Shown one piece after another: positions 5,965 to 13,158 of a stretch of DNA of 13,158 nucleotides (position 1 is the stretch's first letter; every line of letters begins with the position of its first letter). A program made the position numbers and the translations under genes. Under the pieces are notes generated by a model. It worked only from the letters and a program-made list of their open reading frames with translations. It was not told the DNA's origin and searched no databases. The DNA comes from Oscillibacter sp. (GTDB lineage Bacteria; Bacillota; Clostridia; Oscillospirales; Oscillospiraceae). The DNA lies in assembly GCA_003487665.1 (NCBI GenBank), contig DNFA01000084.1, forward strand, positions 1 through 13,158, in the 5' to 3' direction.

Positions 5965-7469
5965 TGGCTCTGGATTACATTACACCGGAATTTGACGTGG
6001 TGCGGAACGATGCGCGCTGCACCCGCTGCCGTATCTGCGAGACGCAGTGCGCCAACGGCGTACACACCTACAACGCCGACGGGAAGGTCATGGTCAGCGA
6101 CGAGAGCAAGTGCGTCAACTGCCAGCGCTGCGTGTCCTTCTGTCCCACCCACGCACTGAAAATTGTAAAAAACGAAAACTGCCTGCGGGAGAATGCCAAC
6201 TGGAGCTGCGCCACCGTGAAGGAGATATACAAGCAGGCGTCCACCGGCGGCGTGCTGCTCAGCTCCATGGGCAACCCCCGGCCCCTGCCGGTGTACTGGG
6301 ACAGGCTGCTGATCAATGCCTCGCAGGTGACGAATCCGCCCATCGATCCCCTGCGGGAGCCTATGGAGACGCGGGTCTTTCTGGGCAAAAAGCCGTCGGC
6401 CATCCGGCGGAACGCGGACGGCACCCTGTGCACCGACCTGCCGCCTCAGCTGGAGCTGTCGGTGCCCATTCTGTTCTCCGCCATGAGCTACGGCTCCATC
6501 AGCTACAACGCCCACGCCGCCCTTGCCCGCGCCGCGCAGGAGCTGGGTATCTGCTACAACACCGGTGAGGGCGGCCTGCACCGGGATTTCTACCCCTACG
6601 GCGCCAACACCATCGTGCAGGTGGCCTCCGGGCGCTTCGGCGTGGAGGAGAAATACCTGAACACCGGCGCCGCCATCGAGATCAAGATGGGGCAGGGCGC
6701 CAAGCCCGGCATCGGCGGGCATCTGCCCGGTGCCAAGATCGTGGGCGACGTGTCCAAGACCCGCATGATCCCGGAGGGCGCGGACGCCATCTCCCCCGCG
6801 CCCCATCACGACATCTACTCCATCGAGGATCTGCGCCAGCTGGTCTACTCCCTGAAGGAGGCCACCCAGTACAAAAAGCCCATCATCGTCAAGGTAGCCG
6901 CCGTCCACAACATCGCCGCCATTGCCAGCGGCATCGCCCGCAGCGGCGCGGACATCATCGCCATCGACGGCTTCCGGGGCGGCACGGGCGCGGCTCCCAC
7001 CCGCATCCGCGACAACGTGGGCATCCCCGTGGAGCTGGCGCTGGCCGCCGTGGATCAGCGGCTGCGGGACGAGGGTATCCGGAACAACGTGTCCCTGATC
7101 GTGGGCGGCAGCATCCGCTCCTCCGCCGATGTGGTCAAGGCCATCGCCCTGGGCGCGGACGCCTGCTATATCGCCACCGCCGCGCTTCTGGCCATGGGCT
7201 GCCACCTGTGCCGCTCCTGTCAGACAGGCCGGTGCTGCTGGGGCATCGCCACCCAGCGTCCCGATCTGGTCAAACGGCTGGATCCCCAGCAGAGCGCGGA
7301 GCGGCTGGTGAATCTGGTCACGGCGTGGAAGCACGAGATCAAGGAGATGATGGGCGGCATGGGCATCAACTCCATTGAGGCTCTGCGGGGCAACCGGGTG
7401 ATGCTGCGGGGCATCCACCTGACGGACAAGGAGCTGGAGATCCTGGGCGTTGCCCACGCCGGTGAATAA
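5964..7469 (+). CDS. gltB: Glutamate synthase catalytic subunit, ferredoxin-type with FMN and Fe-S centres (GltB2-type)
   Basis: A 501-residue subunit that converts 2-oxoglutarate and ammonia to glutamate. Residues 19-60 form a two-cluster ferredoxin domain with Cys19, 22, 25, 29 and Cys50, 53, 56, 60. The synthase barrel follows, with SAMSYGSISYNAH, NTGEGGLHRDFY, IKMGQGAKPGIGGHLPG and GFRGGTGAAPTRIRDN, typical of FMN and substrate binding. The Cys cluster in CHLCRSCQTGRC near residue 415 fits the 3Fe-4S site. The start ATG at 5964 overlaps the previous stop. No NADPH-oxidising small subunit (GltD) is encoded in the window, so electrons probably come from ferredoxin or a distant partner (inference). 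This is the archaeal-type split arrangement. Confidence 0.93.
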   Translation: MALDYITPEFDVVRNDARCTRCRICETQCANGVHTYNADGKVMVSDESKCVNCQRCVSFCPTHALKIVKNENCLRENANWSCATVKEIYKQASTGGVLLSSMGNPRPLPVYWDRLLINASQVTNPPIDPLREPMETRVFLGKKPSAIRRNADGTLCTDLPPQLELSVPILFSAMSYGSISYNAHAALARAAQELGICYNTGEGGLHRDFYPYGANTIVQVASGRFGVEEKYLNTGAAIEIKMGQGAKPGIGGHLPGAKIVGDVSKTRMIPEGADAISPAPHHDIYSIEDLRQLVYSLKEATQYKKPIIVKVAAVHNIAAIASGIARSGADIIAIDGFRGGTGAAPTRIRDNVGIPVELALAAVDQRLRDEGIRNNVSLIVGGSIRSSADVVKAIALGADACYIATAALLAMGCHLCRSCQTGRCCWGIATQRPDLVKRLDPQQSAERLVNLVTAWKHEIKEMMGGMGINSIEALRGNRVMLRGIHLTDKELEILGVAHAGE

Positions 7470-7504
7470 AAAAACGTCAAAAAACGATATTTATACGAAA
7501 TATG

Positions 7505-7519
7505 CGTGGAAAAGCCACG
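7505..7519 (+). other. Small hairpin just before the GXGXG gene
   Basis: CGTGG (7505-7509) pairs with CCACG (7515-7519) around an AAAAG loop, immediately before the AAGGAG site at 7521-7526. It lies in a 66-nt gap, the only sizeable gap in the operon, where the bases are A-rich. It may modulate translation or mRNA processing between subunits. Confidence 0.35.
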
Positions 7520-7535
7520 AAAGGAGTGGTACAAT

Positions 7536-8258
7536 ATGGACTTCATAGAAGCGCGGGAGCTTTCCTTCTCCCAATTGAACGAAACCATACGCCGCGCCGG
7601 GAAGGAGTGCCGCATCTGCGCCTGTCAGGGGCAGCGGTTCATTGCCGCCGGCATGAGCGGCAAGACGCTGGTCATTGACGGCGTACCCGGCAACGCGCTG
7701 GGCGCATATCTGGGCGGCGGCTCCATCACCGTCAACGGCAACGCCCAGGACGCCGTAGGCGACACCATGAACGCCGGGCGCATCGTCATCAACGGCAGCG
7801 CCGGCGATGCGGCGGGCTACGCCATGCGGGGCGGCGAGATCTACATCCGCGACAACGCGGGCTACCGCGCCGGCATCCACATGAAGGCGTACAAGCAGCA
7901 CAAGCCGGTGATCGTCATCGGCGGGCGCGCCGGCAGCTTTCTGGGCGAGTATCAGGCCGGCGGCCTGATACTGGTGTTGGGGCTGCACACCGACGGGCGG
8001 CCTGTGGTGCATTTCTTCCCCTGCACGGGGATGCACGGCGGCAAGATGGTGTTCCGCGGCGACGTGTCCAACATCCGCTTCCCCGATCAGGTGTCGCTGC
8101 ACAGCGCCACCGCGGAGGACATGGCGGAGATCCGACCCTATGTGCAGGAATACGCCCGGCTGTTCGGCCGGGACGCGGACGCGCTGCTGCGCGATCCCTA
8201 CACCGTGGTCACACCGGGCAGCAGCAACCCCTACCAGCAGATGTATGTAGCCAATTAG
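7536..8258 (+). CDS. Glutamate synthase GXGXG-domain subunit (GltB3-type)
   Basis: A 240-residue protein equal to the C-terminal right-handed beta-helix of large glutamate synthase subunits, a structural domain that packs against the synthase barrel. The repeating pattern is plain: GNALGAYLGGGSITVNG, GDTMNAGRIVINGSAGDAAG, AMRGGEIYIRDNAGYRAG and IGGRAGSFLGEYQAGG. The start is placed at ATG 7536, after AAGGAG with a 9-nt spacing; an upstream GTG at 7506 would read through the Shine-Dalgarno and is rejected. The stop is 15 nt before the glutamine synthetase gene. With the two preceding genes it rebuilds a complete glutamate synthase from three polypeptides. Confidence 0.9.
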   Translation: MDFIEARELSFSQLNETIRRAGKECRICACQGQRFIAAGMSGKTLVIDGVPGNALGAYLGGGSITVNGNAQDAVGDTMNAGRIVINGSAGDAAGYAMRGGEIYIRDNAGYRAGIHMKAYKQHKPVIVIGGRAGSFLGEYQAGGLILVLGLHTDGRPVVHFFPCTGMHGGKMVFRGDVSNIRFPDQVSLHSATAEDMAEIRPYVQEYARLFGRDADALLRDPYTVVTPGSSNPYQQMYVAN

Positions 8259-8273
8259 AAAGGCGGTATCACT

Positions 8274-9482
8274 ATGAAATACACAGCGGACGAGATCAGG
8301 CAGTATGTGGCGGAGGAGGACATCAAATTCCTGCGTCTGGCCTACTGCGACATCTTTGGCAGCCAGAAGAACATCTCCATCCTGCCGGACGAGCTGGAGC
8401 GGGCGCTGACCTACGGCATCGCCTTCGATGCCTCCGCCGTGCCGGGCTTCGGCGACGAGGTGCACTCCGACCTGTTCCTGCACCCGGACACCGGCACGCT
8501 CTGCATGCTCCCCTGGCGGCCTGACCACGGGCGGGTGGCGCGCATGTTCTGCCATGTGCTGCGTCCCAACGGCGCCGCCTTCGATGCCGACTGCCGCGCT
8601 CTGCTGCGTCAGGCCGTGGCGGACGCCGAGCAGATGGGCATCTCCTTCTCCTTCGGCACCGAGATGGAGTTCTACCTCTTCCGCCGGGACGACAACGGCG
8701 AACCCACCCGCATCCCCTACGACAACGCCGGGTACATGGACATTGCCCCGGAGGACAAGGGTGAAAACGTCCGCCGGGAGATCTGCCTGACGCTGGAGCA
8801 GATGGGCATCCGCCCGGAGTGCTCCCACCACGAGCAGGGGCCCGGTCAGAACGAGATCGACTTCCGCTACTCCGACCCCCTCACCGCCGCCGACAACGCC
8901 GTGACCTTCCGCGCGGTGGTGAACTCCGTGGCGGTGCGCAACGGCCTTGCCGCCGACTTCTCCCCCAAGCCGCTGGCCGACAAGCCCGGCAACGGCATGC
9001 ACATCAACATCTCCGCCAAGAGCCGGGACGGGGAGGACGTGATGCCCCGCATCATCGCCGGTATCCTCAGCCATGTGGCGGAGATGACCGTGTTCCTGAA
9101 TACGCGGGAGGAGTCCTACCACCGCTTCGGCAGCAGCAAAGCGCCGCGGTATATCTCCTGGTCCAGCGAGAACCGCTCCCAGCTGATCCGCATCCCCGCC
9201 GCGCAGGGCGAGTACCGCCGGGCGGAGCTGCGCTCTCCCGACCCGCTGTGCAGCCCGTATCTGGCCTTCACGCTGCTGATCCGGGCGGGGCTGGACGGCA
9301 TAAACCGCCGTCTGCTGCTGCCCGACGCCGCCAATGTGAACTTCTACACCGCGCCCGCCTCCGTGAGAGCGCAGTTCCACACCCTGCCGGAGACGCTGGA
9401 GGACGCCAAAACCGCAGCCGCAGGCAGCGATTTCATCGCCCGGTGCCTGCCCGACAGCATCATCAGGCCGTACACCCGCTGA
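8274..9482 (+). CDS. glnA: Short type I-like glutamine synthetase in the glt operon
   Basis: A 402-residue GS-family protein, shorter than the usual 440-470 of type I enzymes. Family motifs: IAFDASAVPGF (49-59), matching the FDGSS loop with its Asp kept (Asp52); GTEMEFYLF (128-136) with metal-binding Glu; HHEQGPGQNEIDF (185-197); KPGNGMHINIS (237-247); WSSENRSQLIRIP (296-308); and AELRSPDP (317-324). The adenylylation tyrosine motif is not seen. Two positions look altered: the second His of MHxH is Asn (Asn245), and the Glu of the usual EAP flap is Lys (Lys289 in SSKAP). It may thus be a divergent synthetase, a regulatory paralogue or a gamma-glutamyl ligase. The ATG at 8274 follows AAAGGCGG. 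The operon position argues for coupled GS/GOGAT function, but activity is not certain. Confidence 0.8.
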   Translation: MKYTADEIRQYVAEEDIKFLRLAYCDIFGSQKNISILPDELERALTYGIAFDASAVPGFGDEVHSDLFLHPDTGTLCMLPWRPDHGRVARMFCHVLRPNGAAFDADCRALLRQAVADAEQMGISFSFGTEMEFYLFRRDDNGEPTRIPYDNAGYMDIAPEDKGENVRREICLTLEQMGIRPECSHHEQGPGQNEIDFRYSDPLTAADNAVTFRAVVNSVAVRNGLAADFSPKPLADKPGNGMHINISAKSRDGEDVMPRIIAGILSHVAEMTVFLNTREESYHRFGSSKAPRYISWSSENRSQLIRIPAAQGEYRRAELRSPDPLCSPYLAFTLLIRAGLDGINRRLLLPDAANVNFYTAPASVRAQFHTLPETLEDAKTAAAGSDFIARCLPDSIIRPYTR

Positions 9483-9512
9483 CCATTACCTGCCGCGAAA
9501 GGAGGGACGAAC

Positions 9513-10097
9513 ATGGACGACAGCCGGAGCACCTACAGTGTGCTGGTGGTATCCGCCGCGGCCAAATTCCATACGTCCCTCCGGGAGCTGCTGCCGGAGG
9601 ATCGCTACGCGCCGCTGTGCGCCGCCTCCAGCGTGGCGGAGGCGCGGCGTGTGCTGCTGGAGCGCCCCTTCGACATCGTCATCATCAGCGCGCCCCTGCC
9701 GGATGAGTTCGGCACAAAGCTGGCGCTGCACATCATCGACAAGAGCAGCGCCGGCGTGCTGCTGCTGGTCAAGGCGGAGCACTACCCCGACCTGTCCGCC
9801 CGCCTGTCGCCCCAGGGCATCCTGCTGCTGCAAAAGCCCACCTCCCCGCCGCTGCTGCTGCAATCGCTCCAGCTGCTGTGCGGCACGCGGGAGCGCCTGC
9901 GGCGCATGGAGCAGAAAACCGCCACCATCGAGGAGAAAATGGCGGAGATACGGCTGGTGAACCGCGCCAAATGGCAGCTCATCGACCAGCGGGGCATGAC
10001 GGAGCAGGACGCGCACCGCTATATAGAAAAGCAGGCCATGGATCGCTGCGTCACCCGCCGCGCCGTGGCGGAGGACATCCTCAGCGGCGTCCTTTGA
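9513..10097 (+). CDS. ANTAR-domain antiterminator with degenerate receiver
   Basis: A 194-residue NasT/NitR-like regulator. Residues about 8-115 resemble a response-regulator receiver but lack the acidic pair (VVSAAA instead of VVDDE) and the phospho-accepting Asp (Ser59 in VIISAPLPD); Lys108 is kept. A charged helix (125-150) leads to the ANTAR domain at about 145-192, with AKWQLIDQRGMTEQDAHRYI and VAEDIL, a fold that binds paired RNA hairpins and prevents termination. The start follows GGAGGG at good spacing, 30 nt after glnA. As last gene of the operon it may relieve the leader terminators of its own operon and of glnN. Loss of the phosphorylation site suggests control by a ligand or a protein contact rather than by a histidine kinase. 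A glnA-linked ANTAR antiterminator (NitR) is known from Clostridium saccharobutylicum. Confidence 0.88.
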   Translation: MDDSRSTYSVLVVSAAAKFHTSLRELLPEDRYAPLCAASSVAEARRVLLERPFDIVIISAPLPDEFGTKLALHIIDKSSAGVLLLVKAEHYPDLSARLSPQGILLLQKPTSPPLLLQSLQLLCGTRERLRRMEQKTATIEEKMAEIRLVNRAKWQLIDQRGMTEQDAHRYIEKQAMDRCVTRRAVAEDILSGVL

Positions 10098-10105
10098 CAG
10101 TCCTT

Positions 10106-10285
10106 TTGTAGGGGCGGACAACTCTGCCCGCCCCGTTTTCTGTCATTCCGTAGGGGGCTATGCCCACATCGCCCCGCCGTTTTGCTCCTGTCATTCCGAG
10201 CCAGTGCGCACACTGGCGTGGGAATCCGTCTCCCAGCGCGGCACCGCCGCGCTGATGGGACGTCGGGACGCCGTCCCCTACAATC
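10106..10285. repeat. Cluster of short intergenic repeats
   Basis: Three TGTAGGGG-type units lie here: 10107-10134, 10149-10175 (diverged) and an inverted copy at 10257-10283 reading gggacgtcgggacg then ccgtcccctacaa. Between them TGTCATTCCG occurs twice (10141, 10189), the second heading a hairpin CCAGTG/CACTGG flanked by ATTCC/GGAAT (10193-10225). The inverted copy matches the unit at 12383-12410 in opposite orientation with one inserted base. No gene is visible in 10098-10577. Confidence 0.6.
10111..10139 (+). terminator. Intrinsic terminator of the glt-glnA-ANTAR operon
   Basis: GGGGCGG (10111-10117) pairs with CCGCCCC (10128-10134) and is followed by GTTTTC. It lies 13 nt after the ANTAR stop. 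The hairpin is also a copy of a dispersed TTGTAGGGG-type intergenic repeat, so a repeat copy seems to serve as the terminator. Confidence 0.6.
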
Positions 10286-10287
10286 AT

Positions 10288-10390
10288 AACCACCAGTAAA
10301 CTGGTGGTTTGACCTGCCCCTAAAAGGGGCGTTGAAGGTTTGACGCCGCATTACCATTTCAGGCAGCCGCTTCAAGCGGCTGTCTTTTTA
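10288..10390 (+). repeat. Hairpin series ending in an intrinsic terminator
   Basis: Three hairpins in a row: AACCACCAGT/ACTGGTGGTT (10288-10309, perfect 10 bp), GCCCC/GGGGC (10316-10330) and CAGCCGC/GCGGCTG (10364-10382), the last followed by TCTTTTTATT. The series could be a miniature mobile repeat or the end of a lost element; no transposase or target duplication is seen. The last hairpin is a good backup terminator before glnS. Confidence 0.5.
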
Positions 10391-10505
10391 TTGCGTCCCA
10401 CAGTATCCACATAGTACCATCTGCACCAAAATTTCTCGATCCATACTTGTACTTCAAATTCGCATACCTATCGAAAATCATTAGCCGAAACGGAGGACAA
10501 ACCTC

Positions 10506-10534
10506 TTGCATTTAACAGGGCTTTCCTTTATAAT
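10506..10534 (+). promoter_or_regulatory. glnS: Sigma-A promoter of glnS
   Basis: TTGCAT (10506-10511) and a perfect TATAAT (10529-10534) are 17 bp apart, with a predicted start near 10541. This leaves a leader of about 36 nt with no room for a T-box, so glnS does not seem to be tRNA-regulated. The sequence from 10391 to 10505 shows no gene or clear motif. Confidence 0.75.
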
Positions 10535-10577
10535 TAAATACCGCTTTTACATTATTGACAATAAGGAGTGTGAGACA

Positions 10578-12320
<1,743 letters not shown>

Positions 12321-12331
12321 AGAAAAAGCAA

Positions 12332-12359
12332 GGCGGGCGTGCCGAAAGGCGCGCCCGCC
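12332..12359 (+). terminator. Hairpin after glnS
   Basis: GGCGGGCGTGCC (12332-12343) pairs with GGCGCGCCCGCC (12348-12359) around a GAAA tetraloop, 11 nt after the stop. The stem is very strong but no T-run follows, so it may act as an mRNA-stabilising or weak terminator structure. Confidence 0.5.
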
Positions 12360-12382
12360 AGTCTGCCGAAAAAGCCTGCCAT

Positions 12383-12410
12383 TTGTAGGGGACGGCGTCC
12401 TCGACGTCCC
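12383..12410 (+). repeat. Copy of the TTGTAGGGG intergenic repeat
   Basis: TTGTAGGGGACGGCGTCC then tcgacgtccc repeats, in opposite orientation, the unit at 10257-10283 with a single-base insertion. It interrupts the reading frame of the mosaic pseudogene just to its right. Confidence 0.65.
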
Positions 12411-12418
12411 CTTGTAGC

Positions 12419-12628
12419 CGGGATCATCAGCATCAGTCCCTGAGAGGACGTGAACGTGGTGGTCAGGGCGCCCGCCTGCAGGGAGCCGTGGCAGGTACCG
12501 GCAGCGCCGGCCTCGCCGAAGCCGGTGCCGGGCACCACCACATGCTTTTCCTTCAGCAGACGCATGGCGAACATTTCGCGGATCATGGAACCGGGGATCT
12601 TTTTGCTCTTCTCAGAAATAAAAGACAT
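12419..12628 (-). pseudogene. Mosaic ORF: aminotransferase ends joined to a pyruvate:ferredoxin oxidoreductase fragment
   Basis: The frame starts at ATG 12628 behind AAAGGAG (8-nt spacing) and reads three unrelated pieces. Residues 1-22 (ISEKSKKIPGSMIREMF) resemble the N terminus of a class I/II aminotransferase. Residues 23-44 (LLKEKHVVVPGTGFGEAG) resemble the C-terminal end of such an enzyme. Residues 46-70 (HGSLQAGALTTTFTSSQG, then LMLMIP) match the thiamine-diphosphate N-terminal region of pyruvate:ferredoxin oxidoreductase. After this the frame enters the TTGTAGGGG repeat and continues without sense to 12233, opposite glnS. About 300 aminotransferase residues are missing. It may be a decayed gene, a rearrangement product or an assembly chimera; a functional protein is unlikely. 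Confidence 0.6.
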
Positions 12629-12762
12629 ATTTATGACTCCTTTGCTAAAAAATAGATACAATAAACAGACGTTTCAACCTAACGGTATATTGTATATGTA
12701 TATGCTAATTTTACAACAGAACGATATATGAGTAAACAGTTGAAATGTCATGCCTGACATGA

Positions 12763-12768
12763 TATAAT
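12763..12768 (+). promoter_or_regulatory. Promoter -10 box of the LysR-like mosaic ORF, with spacer palindrome
   Basis: TTGAAA (12740-12745) and TATAAT (12763-12768) are separated by 17 bp. The spacer holds a palindrome, ATGTCA-TGCC-TGACAT (12745-12760 region), in an operator-like position. A palindrome of this kind suits autoregulation of a LysR gene and control of the divergent minus-strand gene. GGGAGG before ATG 12795 completes an expression unit although the ORF behind it is broken. Confidence 0.6.
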
Positions 12769-12794
12769 GCCATGGCGCGAAGGGAGGTCTTTAC

Positions 12795-12992
12795 ATGGAC
12801 ACCATCAAATGCGAGCTATTTTTGGCGGCGGTAGACCGCGGCAGCCTGACCGCAGCCGGTGAAGCCTTTGGCTATGGCTACACCAAGGATTACCCGGTAG
12901 AGCGTATGATGCGCGACGCGAAGATCACCGAGATCTACAAGGCTACCACCGACAAGCTGGCAGGCATCCTGGCCGCCAAGCACATCATCTAA
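12795..12992 (+). pseudogene. Mosaic ORF: LysR N terminus joined to an acyl-CoA dehydrogenase fragment
   Basis: A 65-codon ORF with good promoter and ribosome site. Residues 1-26 (MDTIKCELFLAAVDRGSL and TAAGEAFG) are the start of a LysR-family helix-turn-helix; the frame then switches at GYGYT to TKDYPVERMMRDAKITEIY, the well-known C-terminal segment of acyl-CoA dehydrogenases. The final 16 residues (ATTDKLAGILAAKHII) I do not recognise. A normal LysR protein is about 300 residues and an acyl-CoA dehydrogenase about 380, so neither is functional. The shared GGCTA-type bases at the joint suggest recombination at short homology. A LysR regulator divergent from an aminotransferase is a common arrangement and may be the ancestral state. 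Confidence 0.6.
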
Positions 12993-13000
12993 AAATACTT

Positions 13001-13024
13001 CACAAAAATGCAAGCATTTTTGTG
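13001..13024. terminator. Perfect 11-bp inverted repeat, possible bidirectional terminator
   Basis: CACAAAAATGC (13001-13011) and GCATTTTTGTG (13014-13024) are perfectly complementary around AA. It lies 8 nt after the mosaic ORF. The A/T-rich arms resemble a bidirectional terminator, though no separate T-run follows. Confidence 0.45.
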
Positions 13025-13158
13025 AGCATTTCGGCAGACTGCGCGCACTCGCTGCGCTCGCACACTCCACTTGCCGAGCGGTATTTTTCGCCACGTACAC
13101 GCCGCGGCGAAAAAACGTGATTGCAGCTTGCCGAATCGAAACGTGCTGAAATGCTTGT
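13025..13158. repeat. Nested inverted-repeat block at the window end
   Basis: AGCATTTCGGCA (13025-13036) is matched at 11 of 12 positions by the complement of TGCTGAAATGCT (13144-13155), closing a loop of about 107 nt. Inside are TCGGCA/TGCCGA (13031-13036 with 13072-13077; second TTGCCGA at 13128-13134), TTTTTCGCC/GGCGAAAAA (13084-13092 with 13106-13114) and a CTCGCTGCGCTCGC stretch. No coding frame is visible. It could be a structured RNA, a miniature repeat element or an intergenic repeat family; it may continue past the window. Confidence 0.5.

Noticed and set aside
5958..9380. Long minus-strand ORFs opposite the glt operon and glnA (5958-7457, 7491-9380), and 10512-12272 opposite glnS
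   Set aside because: Same third-position GC effect; low-complexity composition, no motifs and no promoters or ribosome sites, while plus-strand genes are unmistakable.

Overview
The window looks like a chromosome segment from a GC-rich gut-type Clostridia bacterium (Oscillospiraceae-like is my inference). The signs are near-consensus sigma-A promoters with 17-bp spacers, strong Shine-Dalgarno sites, a type III glutamine synthetase, a ferredoxin-type split glutamate synthase, a SipW-type exported protein and short GC-rich intergenic repeats. No rRNA, tRNA, CRISPR array, transposase or phage gene is visible.

Layout. Positions 3-1940 hold the 3' part of a secreted SipW/TasA-type protein with a GLUG-like beta-helix, AT-richer than the rest. 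Positions 1941-2300 have no gene but carry two strong inverted repeats and a candidate small RNA with its own promoter and terminator. From about 2303 to 10382 lies a nitrogen-assimilation locus. A type III glutamine synthetase (glnN, minus strand) diverges from a five-gene plus-strand operon: a class II glutamine amidotransferase subunit, a [4Fe-4S]/FMN glutamate synthase subunit, a GXGXG subunit, a short type I glutamine synthetase and an ANTAR regulator with a degenerate receiver. Next, after about 480 bp of repeats and hairpins, is glutaminyl-tRNA synthetase (glnS) with its own promoter. The last 840 bp contain a terminator-like hairpin, repeat elements and two short chimeric ORFs that look like fragments of unrelated metabolic genes stitched together, followed by a dense block of inverted repeats.

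How the genes work together. The two synthetases fix ammonium into glutamine. The three Glt subunits together correspond to one glutamate synthase: glutaminase, synthase and structural beta-helix parts on separate polypeptides. No NADPH small subunit is present, and the ferredoxin-like clusters on the synthase subunit suggest direct electron input. GlnRS charges tRNA with the glutamine made. The ANTAR protein is the obvious candidate RNA-binding antiterminator, because both divergent transcripts begin, within a few bases of the predicted start, with an intrinsic-terminator hairpin that must be passed to express glnN or the glt operon.

The most interesting points are: (1) the mirrored pair of promoter-proximal attenuators between glnN and the glt operon, which share a conserved start element beginning with AUG and could be leaderless mini-ORFs; (2) the mosaic ORFs at the right end; (3) the unusual active-site residues of the short glutamine synthetase; (4) the candidate small RNA at about 2109-2284. 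All family assignments come from reading motifs by eye; no database search was run.
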